Of a DNA stretch of 20,193 nt, positions 13,668 through 20,193 are shown piece by piece. The notes beneath the pieces are model-generated. The model saw only the letters and a program-made list of their open reading frames with translations, had not been told where the DNA came from and made no database searches. The DNA is from a virus, in IMG/VR virus record IMGVR_UViG_3300038557_000057, positions 1 through 20,193 of that record; one strand, 5' to 3'. Both the position numbers and the translations under genes were made by a program. Numbering within the stretch: the stretch's first letter is position 1; the number at the start of each line of letters is the position of its first letter.

Positions 13668-14233
13668 AGCCCCCGCCGGCAGAAGGGACCGATCAGCCGG
13701 TCGTAACCCGGCGGCACCACCGCCGGCTGGGCATCGACCGCCACCACGCCGCGGCAGGCGAACATCGCCCCGATGTGCAACAGCATCGCCCGCTTCAGCG
13801 TCTCCGGCACCTCCGCGCCGCTCTCGCCAAAGCCGGCCACGAACTCCACCTCGATGCCGTTCAAGACCCGCCCCGGCTCAGGCATCTGGCGCAGCCAAAA
13901 CCGCGCCGGCCGCGCCTCGCCATCGAGCAGGTGGCTTTCAAGATCGACGACCTGACCGACACCCTCGCCGTCATAGACCGTCACCTCAGTCACCTGCCGC
14001 ACCGGCCCATGCGCAATCGTCAGAATGCCGTCTTCAGGCCAGGCATCGAGGCAAAGCCTGAAATCGCGGCTCGCCAGCACAAGCCCGGTCTCGCGCTCCA
14101 GATGCTCGCGCGCAACGGTGATCAGCGAGACAAGAAGCGCGTCCTCGTCCTGCGTGTCGAGTCGCAGATGCGCCCTCACCTCGGCAAGCGTCAGCGGCTC
14201 CGCCAGCGGCGAAGAAAGGTCGATGATGGTCAT
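13664..14233 (-). CDS. GTA head-tail adaptor protein (gp6-like)
   Basis: A 189-residue head-tail connector protein of the phage gp6-like family, the first ring below the portal. The start LSSPLAEPLTLAEVRAHLRL, followed by DEDALLVSLITVAREHLERE, is the standard helical N-terminus. The middle is beta rich (VRQVTEVTVYDGEG). The C-terminal PETLKRAMLLHIGAMFACRG is the usual final helix. The ATG at 14233 has AAAGGAC about six bases upstream. It begins the gp6-gp7-small gene-gp8 overlapping operon. The ~190-base gap from the capsid gene contains an inverted pair of family A repeats, which may reduce read-through from the abundant capsid message. Confidence 0.9.
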   Translation of the reverse strand: MTIIDLSSPLAEPLTLAEVRAHLRLDTQDEDALLVSLITVAREHLERETGLVLASRDFRLCLDAWPEDGILTIAHGPVRQVTEVTVYDGEGVGQVVDLESHLLDGEARPARFWLRQMPEPGRVLNGIEVEFVAGFGESGAEVPETLKRAMLLHIGAMFACRGVVAVDAQPAVVPPGYDRLIGPFCRRGL

Positions 14234-14267
14234 TGGGGTGTCCTTTGAAAATCAGAAAGAGAATAAG

Positions 14268-14387
14268 CCCCTCATCCCCCTGCCTGGACCTTCTCCCCGT
14301 GAACGGGGAGAAGGGGGCACGCCGCTGGCCGCATTCGCCCTTCTCCCCGTTCACGGGGAGAAGGTGCCCGCAGGGCGGATGAGGGGC
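14268..14387. repeat. Inverted pair of family A repeats between capsid and adaptor genes (A5/A6)
   Basis: Copy A5 (14268-14316) reads CCCCTCATCC then a CCTTCTCCCCG..CGGGGAGAAGG stem. Copy A6 (14338-14387) is the same unit in the opposite direction, ending GGATGAGGGG. Together they form a large imperfect palindrome. The same inverted pair occurs at 16434-16553. Confidence 0.85.
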
Positions 14388-14421
14388 TAAGGTCAAAATC
14401 GGATGATAGGAGGCGCCCCCC

Positions 14422-15729
14422 TCACACGGAAAACTTCACCAGCTTGATCGCCTCAAAATCCTGCACGCCGCCGCCCACACGCTTGGTCGTGTAGAACAGC
14501 ACGTAAGGCTTCGCCGAATAGGGATCGCGCAAGATCCGCACGCCGACGCGATCCACCACCAGATAGCCGGCGCGGAAGTCGCCAAAGGCGATCGCGGTCG
14601 CATTCGCCGCAATCTCCGGCATGTCCTCCGCTTCGGCAACCGGAAAGCCGATCAGCGAGGCCGGATCGCCCGCCTTGGCCGGCGGCGCCCAGAGATAGTG
14701 GCCGTCGGCATCCTTCAGCTTGCGCACCTCGCCCTGGCTGCGCCGGCTCATGACGAAGGTACCGTTCTGCCGGTGCCCCGCCTTCAGCGCATAGATGGCC
14801 TCCATCAAAACGTCGGAGGCGCCGCTGGCGGCAAAGGCGCCGGCCGCACCTGTCGCGATCGTGCCGATCTTGCCCCATTCCCAGGTCTCGTCGGCCACCT
14901 GCGGATAGCTCAGAAACCCCTTCGGCCGGTTCACGCCGTCGCCGGAGATGAAGGCCTCGCCCTCCTGCTCGGCAAAGGCGATGTCGACTTCCGCCGCAAT
15001 CCAGGCCTCGATATCGACGGCCGCATCGTCGAGCAGGCCTTGCGTCGCGGCCGGCATGGCATAGAGCTCCATGGTCGGGAAGGCGAGTTCGGAGAGCTCC
15101 GGCGTGCCGGTCTGCGGTCGCGCCGCCGTCTCCGCCACCCAGCCGCTCGCAAAGCCCGAAGCGGCAAACGGCTTCTTCAGCACCGAGCCCGAGACCTGCC
15201 GCACTGTCGCCAGGCCGCGGATCGGCGAAATCGCGGTCAGTCTCCGCCCGATCTCGCCATCCATCTGCGGCGGCACCAGATAGCCGCCGTCGCCGGAGAC
15301 CCCGGCCGACAGCGCCTTCTGGTCGAGATCGCGCAAGGCCTGGTCGTCGCCGCGCCTGACATAGGCCTCGAAGGCCGCCTTGTGTTCCGCGGAAACCTGG
15401 TCGTCACGCCCCGGTCGCGACAGCTGCGGCCGCAGCTTCTTCAGCACCAGCTCGTCGAGCAGCCGCGCCTGGTCGTCGACCGCCTTGTTGATCCGCTCGA
15501 CCTTGTCGCGGGTGACGACGTCGCTCGTCAGCTTGTCCTCGATTTCCGCCAGCCGCTGGTCGTTGCCTTCCTTGAAGGCCTCGAAAGCGCTCATCAGCTC
15601 CTCGAAGGCTGCCGTCACCGTATCGGGTGCCGCCTTCACCTCAAGCGCTGCCCGCGCCGCCTGCCGGCCCGCATCCGCATGTCCCTGCCTTTTGTCCGTC
15701 ATCTTGCCCTCGCCCATCGCCTGTTCCAT
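14422..15729 (-). CDS. GTA major capsid protein, HK97 fold (gp5-like)
   Basis: A 435-residue HK97-family major capsid protein. The first ~110 residues are a charged, coiled-coil scaffold-like delta domain (AFEELMSAFEAFKEGNDQRL, AEIEDKLTSDVVTRDKVERI) expected to be removed by the prohead protease. The mature part has HKAAFEAYVRRGDDQALRDL, the hallmark GGYLVPPQM near 148-156, SGSVLKKPFAASGFASGWVA, the AWIAAEVDIAFAEQEGEAF helix followed by ISGDGVNRPKGFLSYP, and the terminal GVRILRDPYSAKPYVLFYTT. The ATG at 15729 has AAAGGAT seven bases upstream and starts four bases after the gp4 stop. Later in-frame Met codons (15717, 15702) are possible. Confidence 0.96.
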   Translation of the reverse strand: MEQAMGEGKMTDKRQGHADAGRQAARAALEVKAAPDTVTAAFEELMSAFEAFKEGNDQRLAEIEDKLTSDVVTRDKVERINKAVDDQARLLDELVLKKLRPQLSRPGRDDQVSAEHKAAFEAYVRRGDDQALRDLDQKALSAGVSGDGGYLVPPQMDGEIGRRLTAISPIRGLATVRQVSGSVLKKPFAASGFASGWVAETAARPQTGTPELSELAFPTMELYAMPAATQGLLDDAAVDIEAWIAAEVDIAFAEQEGEAFISGDGVNRPKGFLSYPQVADETWEWGKIGTIATGAAGAFAASGASDVLMEAIYALKAGHRQNGTFVMSRRSQGEVRKLKDADGHYLWAPPAKAGDPASLIGFPVAEAEDMPEIAANATAIAFGDFRAGYLVVDRVGVRILRDPYSAKPYVLFYTTKRVGGGVQDFEAIKLVKFSV

Positions 15730-15733
15730 CTGG

Positions 15734-16309
15734 TCATCCTTTCGTGAAATGATGGCTCGCCATTTTCCGGGCCGCCCGGCGCATCAGCCGCACGAGCTCG
15801 GTTTCCCTGTCGCGGTAGAACCGCCTGTGCTTGACATTGGAGACGCGCGCCGTCGGCAGCATCGGAAAGGTCACCACCGAGATCTCCCAGAGATCCGCCT
15901 CCAGGATGCGGCGCACCCCGGCCTTACGGTCGGCCCGCGTCTTCACCGCGCGAAAGCCGATCGATAGCCCGTCCAGCGCACCGGCCTTCATCAGCGCCAG
16001 CACCTCGCGGGCGCGCTCCACATCGGTTGCAAGCTTGCCCTCGACATAGAGCCCGCGTTCGTCCTCACGCAAAACCGTCCAGCGGCCGATCACCTCGGCC
16101 GGATCGTGCTGGAACAGCATGCGCACGCCGCCTGCTCCGCGCTTCTCAATCGAAGCGGCAAAAGCCCCCCGCTCGATCGCGTCACGGCCGAGATCGACCT
16201 CGCCGAACAGGCTGGCATAACCGGAAAATGTCCCGTCGCCGGAAACGCCCTTCAGCGTCAGCCCGGCATATCTGAAGCTCGGGGCGCCCGGCCCCTCCTT
16301 GCGCTGCAT
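15734..16309 (-). CDS. GTA prohead protease, HK97 family (gp4-like)
   Basis: A 191-residue serine protease of the HK97 prohead family (U35/S78) that cleaves the capsid scaffold domain during maturation. Visible features are YASLFGEVDLGRDAIERGAF, FQHDPAEVIGRW with the catalytic His68, LDGLSIGFRAVKTRA with the catalytic Ser116, and ADLWEISVVTFPM with a conserved acidic residue (Glu143). I set the start at 16309 because GAGGAG lies six bases upstream. The frame is open to 16423, but those extra codons translate a palindromic repeat. It ends four bases before the capsid start, so the two are one transcription unit. Confidence 0.93.
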   Translation of the reverse strand: MQRKEGPGAPSFRYAGLTLKGVSGDGTFSGYASLFGEVDLGRDAIERGAFAASIEKRGAGGVRMLFQHDPAEVIGRWTVLREDERGLYVEGKLATDVERAREVLALMKAGALDGLSIGFRAVKTRADRKAGVRRILEADLWEISVVTFPMLPTARVSNVKHRRFYRDRETELVRLMRRAARKMASHHFTKG

Positions 16310-16348
16310 GTGCGTCTCCTCGCGATGATGGTGTGTTGGTGGCGCCCC

Positions 16349-16398
16349 ACTCTCCCCCCTTGTGGGGGAGATGTCGGCGTAGCCGACAGAGGGGGGGG
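16349..16398. repeat. Family B double-hairpin repeat (copy B2)
   Basis: A CTCCCCCCTTGTGGGGGAG stem, then GTCGGCGTAGCCGAC, then AGAGGGGGG, the same layout as 5334-5382. It lies just upstream of the protease gene, between it and gp3.5. Confidence 0.75.
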
Positions 16399-16433
16399 CC
16401 GGCGCCGCGTTTGGCCGCGCCAACCAAGAACCG

Positions 16434-16553
16434 CCCCCTCATCCCCCTGCCGGGACCTTCTCCCCGTGAACGGGGAGAAGGGGGCAAAACGCCGGCCCCG
16501 ATGCCCTTCTCCCCGCCTGCGGGGAGAAGGTGGCGGCAGCCGGATGAGGGGCC
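16434..16553. repeat. Inverted pair of family A repeats between gp3.5 and protease genes (A7/A8)
   Basis: A7 (16434-16484) and A8 (16504-16553) are opposed family A units, arranged as in 14268-14387 and about equally spaced. The two pairs are therefore direct repeats of roughly 120 bases bracketing the gp4-gp5 block. Confidence 0.85.
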
Positions 16554-16588
16554 CCGCCAGAGGATCGGGGCGGGTCCGACGGTCGACC

Positions 16589-16906
16589 TCACCCCACCTT
16601 CTCCCCAACCCGCCCCGTCAGCCGCACCAGCACGCCCAGCCCCCACCAGGCGGTAAAGGAGGCGAGCGTGGCGCCGGCCAGCATGATCTCGGCAGAGGAG
16701 AGCTCGGCCTCGATACCGAGCCGGGTCGCGCCCCAGAGCCCCGCCGGCCCGCCAAAGATCAGCCCGCAGGCAAGTCCGGTCAGGAAGCGCACCGCCGCCT
16801 CGCGGCGATGGCTGGGAAGCAGGTAAACCAGCGAAATCGCGGAGCCCGCGACAGCGCCGATCAGACGCGCGGACAAAACGCCGCCGTCATGGCTGAAGTC
16901 AGTCAT
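16589..16906 (-). CDS. Small membrane protein between portal and protease (gp3.5-like)
   Basis: A 105-residue protein with about four hydrophobic stretches: VLSARLIGAVAGSAISLVYL, AVRFLTGLACGLIFGGPAGL, IMLAGATLASFTAWW and GLGVLVRL, joined by short charged loops. It takes the position of RcGTA gp3.5, and rhizobial GTA clusters carry a small membrane protein there (possibly the DUF6107 family, from memory). Its role is not established; anchoring procapsid assembly to the membrane would be a guess. The ATG at 16906 has only a weak upstream AAAGATG. It heads the gp3.5-gp4-gp5 block, separated from the portal by the PAP2 gene. Confidence 0.75.
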   Translation of the reverse strand: MTDFSHDGGVLSARLIGAVAGSAISLVYLLPSHRREAAVRFLTGLACGLIFGGPAGLWGATRLGIEAELSSAEIMLAGATLASFTAWWGLGVLVRLTGRVGEKVG

Positions 16907-17378
16907 TTGTTCATCTTTCGCCGATAGCCTTGATCTCTGCGCCGGCCGGTACGATCCCGCCCAAAAGGCCGCGGCCGGCGCAATCCTTCCCCCTGACGTG
17001 CAGTCCGGACGGTGTTCTCTCCCACCGGGAGCGAGCGTTTTATCGAATCCTTTCCCGCACTTGCCGTGTCGGCCTCAGGTGTTGATTCCGCTCGCGCATC
17101 TGTTGCGTGAAGTCGCTCACATTCCGATTCAACAGCGGGCCGCCCCGTCCCCCTGATTGCCTCCCCCGGCTGCCTCCCCCGTCCGCCCCGCAACCTCGGG
17201 AAGAGGGCCGCAAGGCCCAACCAAAGCTGTCCACGCGTCTCGACGCCCCCTGGCAAGACACAGGCCCCGAAGGACGAGGCAGTCCCATTTGACCATGGGA
17301 AAGACGCGCTTCGTCACACGCCTTTCATCAAGCGCTGCTCATCTAGCGGCGGGGTTACATGTCATAGGGGGTACCATC
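16907..17378. other. Gene-free divergent spacer between gp3.5 and the PAP2 gene
   Basis: About 470 bases with no convincing gene on either strand. A minus-strand open frame (16903-17256) overlaps the gp3.5 start but has Arg/Gly-rich, antisense-like composition and no recognisable motif. The region should hold the promoter for gp3.5-gp4-gp5 on the minus strand and one for PAP2 on the plus strand; I see no clear -35/-10 pair and none of the repeat families. Confidence 0.6.
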
Positions 17379-18254
17379 ATGGTTTATGTCATCGACGCTG
17401 CACGGCCGCCGCGCGGCACCGTCGCCGAGAAGCCGCTGCTTCTTTCGCTGCTCGTCACGTTCTCCCTGTCGGCCTTCTTCGTCGCTTTCCCCAGCGTCGA
17501 TCTCGGCGTCAGCCGCCTCTTCTATGTCGAAGGCGTCGGCTTTCCCGCCGGCAAGATCGATGCGCTCAAAACCTTCCGCGCCTTCGGCCAGTATTTTCCG
17601 CTGGCGCTCACCATCGTGCTCGTCATCGGCCTTGTGCTGAAACTCGTGTATCCCTCGCGCCCGTCGCTGTTTCCGCCGCGCTTCACGCTCTATTTCGCCA
17701 GCCTCTTCCTGCTCGGCCCGGCGCTCATGGTGAACGGCATCCTGAAACCGCTCTTTGATCGTCCCCGTCCGCGCAATGCCATCGAGTTCGGCGGCACGGA
17801 TAGCTTCGTCCATGCCTGGGGCCTCGGTGGTCAATTCTTCGACGACCGCTCCTTCGTCTCCGGCGAGGCGGCCGTCGTCGTCTGTCTCATCCCGCTCGCC
17901 TTCTTCGTGCCTGTGGTCTGGCGGCGCTCAGTCTTCGTCCTGCTCAGCGTCTTCGCTGCGCTGACCGCGCTCAACCGCATCGCCTTCGGCGCGCATTTCC
18001 TCTCCGACGTGCTGATCGCCACGGGCCTGATGGCCACCCTCGCCATCACGCTTGCCCACCTGATCTATGGTCGCCCGGGCGTCCAGTCCTGCGATATCAG
18101 GCTCGATGCCGCCCTCGGCGAACTCGGCCACCTGATGCATGCCTGGCGCCGCAAAGTCATTACCCAACTCGCCGCTGCCGCCACCCGCGCCCTGTCACTG
18201 GCACCGGCGATGCTGCGACCGGCGCCGACCAGCAGGACCGAACAGCAGGGTTGA
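17379..18254 (+). CDS. PAP2-family membrane phosphatase (LpxE-like group)
   Basis: A 291-residue inner-membrane phosphatase with about six hydrophobic segments. PAP2 enzymes remove phosphate from lipids such as lipid A, phosphatidylglycerophosphate or undecaprenyl pyrophosphate at the periplasmic face. Motif 1 is KPLFDRPRP (Lys123, Arg130-Pro131). Motif 2 is FVSGEAA (Ser161, Gly162) with Glu163 where the classic PSGH has His. Motif 3 is NRIAFGAHFLSD (Arg200, His206, Asp210). I chose the ATG at 17379 because AGGGG lies eight bases upstream; the in-frame ATG at 17295 has no ribosome binding site and adds a non-family segment. It is read against the GTA genes, between portal and gp3.5. Its 60-residue basic C-terminal tail is cytosolic-looking. 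The exact substrate is unknown. Confidence 0.85.
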   Translation: MVYVIDAARPPRGTVAEKPLLLSLLVTFSLSAFFVAFPSVDLGVSRLFYVEGVGFPAGKIDALKTFRAFGQYFPLALTIVLVIGLVLKLVYPSRPSLFPPRFTLYFASLFLLGPALMVNGILKPLFDRPRPRNAIEFGGTDSFVHAWGLGGQFFDDRSFVSGEAAVVVCLIPLAFFVPVVWRRSVFVLLSVFAALTALNRIAFGAHFLSDVLIATGLMATLAITLAHLIYGRPGVQSCDIRLDAALGELGHLMHAWRRKVITQLAAAATRALSLAPAMLRPAPTSRTEQQG

Positions 18255-18269
18255 GGTGTGCCGCAGATC

Positions 18270-18350
18270 CTCTCCCCCTGTGGGAGAGGTTACAAAATCG
18301 AGGGCTTAGCCCGACCAGGGCTAAACCTCAGATTTTGTTGGTGAGGGGAT
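18270..18350. repeat. Family C single-unit repeat (copy C3), likely terminator
   Basis: A short CTCCCCCTGTGGGAG stem, then CAAAATCGAGGGCTTAGCCC pairing with GGGCTAAACCTCAGATTTTG, then GTGAGGGG. It has the layout of unit 1 of the elements at 10992 and 12481 but a different stem sequence. It lies between the convergent ends of PAP2 (18254) and the portal gene (18373). Confidence 0.78.
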
Positions 18351-18372
18351 CGGTTCAGCGGACCCCACATCC

Positions 18373-19536
18373 TCAATACCCCACAGCCTCCCGCTTCTCC
18401 TCATCCGTCAAAAACCCGGCCGACCCAACCCGCGCCCACAGCGCATCCCGCTCAGCCGCCAATCCCGCCACCGTGTCGAGATCCGGCACCAGCCTCAGCC
18501 TGTCGCCCGTCAGCTCGCCCAGAAACACCGAGAGCGAGGCCCCGGTCCGCGTCACCAGCGGCAAGACGGTCAGCCGATAGAAGGCGCGGTTGGCTTCCTG
18601 GTAATTGGCATAAGTGTTGTCGCCGGGAATGCCGAGCAGCATCGGCGGCACGCCGAAGGCGAGCGCGATGTCCCGCGCTGCCCCATTCTTCGCCTCAACG
18701 AAATCCATGTCCTTGGGCGAGAGCCCCATCGACTTCCAGTCGAGCCCGCCCTCGAGCAGCAGCGGCCGGCCGGCGCGCATCGGGCCGGAATAACCCTCGT
18801 CGAGCTCCACCTTCAGCCGCTGATACTGGTCAACAGTGAGATTGCCGCCCTCCTTCGGCTGATAGACCAGCGCACCCGAGGGCCTTGCCGAATTGTCCAG
18901 AAGCGCCTTGTTCCAGCGCCCCGCGGCATTGTGCAGGTCGAGCGCCACCTGCGCTGCTGCGAGCGGCGCAAAGCCCTCGTGGTCATCGAGCGGGTGAAAG
19001 AGTTTCAGATGCAGCAGCCCATCAAGCGCGATCCGCCGCACTGCGGTCCCCGCGCGATAGTCATACGCCGCCGGCCAGCCATCGGCACCGGAGACAACAC
19101 TCACCCGGTCCGGCCGCAACAGATGCAGCGCCGCCGTCCCGCCCGTCCCGACGGCCACCGCCTCGACATAGGCATTGCCCGAAAGCAGCAGCTGGCCATA
19201 GAGCGTTTCCAAAAAATCCGCCCCCGTCATCGCCCCGTTCGGCCGTGACAGCAGCGCCAGCGCCGGGTGCTCCGGCCGTTCCGCCTCCCGCTGATAGGCG
19301 AGAAAGCCGATGCTGGCGGCGGCTTCCGAGACCAGCCGCACGCAGCGATGCGCCACCGGGTTCTTCATGAAGCCTTCGCGGGAAAGCGCCGCATAATTGC
19401 GCCCCGTCCAGCGCGCCTCCCCCTCGCCCGCAATCAGCGCCAGCGCCGTTCCAGGTCGCGGATGAAGCGCCTTTGCCTCGGACATGGGGGGTCGATCCGA
19501 GGCTTGCGCCCAGGGCAGACGAAAGGGGAGTTTCAT
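18373..19536 (-). CDS. GTA portal protein, HK97 family (gp3-like)
   Basis: A 387-residue HK97-type portal, the dodecameric ring through which DNA is packaged and ejected. Family features are FMKNPVAHRCVRLVSEAAAS near the start, FLETLYGQLLLSGNAYVEAV, LLHLKLFHPLDDHEGFAPLA, the ARDIALAFGVPPMLLGIPGD block and YANYQEANRAFYRLTVLPLV near residues 315-335, all typical and in order. The ATG at 19536 starts MKLPFRLPWAQ, with GAGG about eight bases upstream; the frame is open to a TTG at 19563. It is cut off from gp3.5-gp4 by the PAP2 gene. The large terminase normally found just upstream is not in this window. Confidence 0.96.
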   Translation of the reverse strand: MKLPFRLPWAQASDRPPMSEAKALHPRPGTALALIAGEGEARWTGRNYAALSREGFMKNPVAHRCVRLVSEAAASIGFLAYQREAERPEHPALALLSRPNGAMTGADFLETLYGQLLLSGNAYVEAVAVGTGGTAALHLLRPDRVSVVSGADGWPAAYDYRAGTAVRRIALDGLLHLKLFHPLDDHEGFAPLAAAQVALDLHNAAGRWNKALLDNSARPSGALVYQPKEGGNLTVDQYQRLKVELDEGYSGPMRAGRPLLLEGGLDWKSMGLSPKDMDFVEAKNGAARDIALAFGVPPMLLGIPGDNTYANYQEANRAFYRLTVLPLVTRTGASLSVFLGELTGDRLRLVPDLDTVAGLAAERDALWARVGSAGFLTDEEKREAVGY

Positions 19537-19656
19537 GGGTGTGTCCTCATCGGGTGGAAGCAACGCACGAGTTCCAACAACTCACTGGTTGCATTTTTTG
19601 TCTCCTCGGGCGAGCATGCTGACTCTCACATTCCGCATCGAAGGCAGACCCGCAGC

Positions 19657-20193
19657 ATGGATCTCGACGCGCGATTTGGCCCCAGCGCCACAGCCTTCAG
19701 GCCAGTCGAGCCGCATGAATGGTCGAGCGCACCGCTCAGCCTGATGGAAGTGACCTCTGACAGCGCGCCCTTCGTCGCCGAATATCTTTCTACACAACCC
19801 AGGCTCAAGCTAACCTCTGTCTTCGCCCGAACGTTTCACCTGCTCTGGCTCATGGACGGCGAAGGCAGGCTCCTGATTGCCGTTGAAGAGCTTGTCGACA
19901 CCAATGGTGTCGTGATCGGCGCCTTACCAAATACGATTTTCGCCCGTCCGACATCAGCCCGGAAACTCGGTCACCCCTCACTGCTCACCGGCGCCTCACG
20001 CGAGGCCCGCATCGGCGGCGAAATCGTCTTCGATCCGGACTGGCAGCCTGGCACCGACTGGGTCCTGACAAACAAGTCGGGTCGCTACGGCCTGCGTCCC
20101 TGGCAGACGGAACGGCATTTGCGCGAAGTGCATGGATTATTCACGGCTTTCAGCCTATATCTGGGACTGCGGTTCATCACACCACTGGCATAG
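19657..20193 (+). CDS. Hypothetical protein next to the portal gene
   Basis: A 178-residue soluble protein with no signal peptide or membrane segment; I do not recognise it. It contains FHLLWLMDGEGRLLIAVEEL, GHPSLLTGASREARIGGEIV, a Trp-containing DWVLTNKSGRYGLRP stretch, and a C-terminal helix HLREVHGLFTAFSLYLGLRF. Coding is supported by codon usage like its neighbours and the lack of a better opposite-strand frame. The ATG at 19657 has only a weak AAGGCAG upstream. It is divergent from the portal gene, where the terminase would be expected in RcGTA-like order, so it is a further plus-strand cargo candidate. The stop codon is the last triplet of the window. Confidence 0.72.
   Translation: MDLDARFGPSATAFRPVEPHEWSSAPLSLMEVTSDSAPFVAEYLSTQPRLKLTSVFARTFHLLWLMDGEGRLLIAVEELVDTNGVVIGALPNTIFARPTSARKLGHPSLLTGASREARIGGEIVFDPDWQPGTDWVLTNKSGRYGLRPWQTERHLREVHGLFTAFSLYLGLRFITPLA

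Noticed and set aside
12620-14248. Long plus-strand open frame (542 codons) across gp8-gp6
   Set aside because: Arg/Pro/Ala-rich antisense of three well-recognised GTA genes; typical of high-GC DNA, no motif.
14698-15747. 349-codon plus-strand open frame opposite the capsid gene
   Set aside because: Antisense of a recognised HK97 capsid protein.
16310-16423. N-terminal extension of the prohead protease
   Set aside because: These codons translate a family B repeat; GAGGAG before 16309 gives a better start.
16903-17256. Minus-strand frame overlapping the gp3.5 start by four bases
   Set aside because: The overlap looks like coupling, but the product is Arg/Gly-rich with no recognisable or balanced composition and no good ribosome binding site.
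19589-19617. TTGCAT as a -35 box for the last plus-strand gene
   Set aside because: No acceptable -10 lies 16-18 bases downstream.

Overview
The window carries a gene transfer agent (GTA) / HK97-type prophage-like structural cluster from an alphaproteobacterium. The RcGTA-type gene order, very high GC, mosaic palindromic intergenic repeats of the rhizobial kind and a small membrane-protein gene between portal and protease all point to Rhizobiaceae (Rhizobium/Agrobacterium relatives). This assignment is inference; there is no rRNA or housekeeping marker.

Layout. The structural genes lie on the minus strand, so the cluster reads from right to left in the classic order: portal (gp3, 18373-19536), small membrane protein (gp3.5, 16589-16906), prohead protease (gp4, 15734-16309), major capsid (gp5, 14422-15729), head-tail adaptor (gp6), head closure/stopper (gp7), a small unknown protein, tail terminator (gp8), tail tube (gp9), two tail-assembly chaperones (gp10, gp10.1), a short tape measure (gp11), distal tail (gp12), tail hub (gp13), a polysaccharide-lyase-like protein (6184-6798), NlpC/P60 peptidase (gp14), the giant tip/baseplate protein (gp15) and a holin-like protein (774-983). 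The large terminase (gp2) is not in the window; if present it should lie beyond position 20193.

Cargo. Unlike the nearly contiguous RcGTA operon, this cluster is broken at four junctions by plus-strand genes: a CopG-type antitoxin with a frameshifted ParE/RelE-type toxin (5467-6042), an orphan MNT-type nucleotidyltransferase (9297-9626), an MFS transporter (11293-12522) and a PAP2 phosphatase (17379-18254). A fifth plus-strand gene of unknown function (19657-20193) sits upstream of the portal gene. A minus-strand DinJ/YafQ toxin-antitoxin pair (1-628) follows the distal end of the cluster. Each internal cargo gene or pair is divergent from the GTA block on its left and convergent with the block on its right. 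Every such convergent junction carries a palindromic repeat, which could act as a bidirectional terminator.

Repeats. At least three palindromic repeat families fill the spacers. Family A is a CCTTCTCCCCG hairpin followed by a GGATGAGGGG tail. Family B is a CTCCCC hairpin followed by a GTCGGC..GCCGAC hairpin. Family C is a longer AAAATC...GATTTT stem. A composite C element of about 195 bp occurs as a direct repeat on both sides of the MFS gene. Paired inverted A elements (about 120 bp) flank the capsid/protease block. The best candidates for new biology are the lyase-like gene inside the tail module, the repeat-flanked cargo and the antitoxin kept beside a broken toxin.
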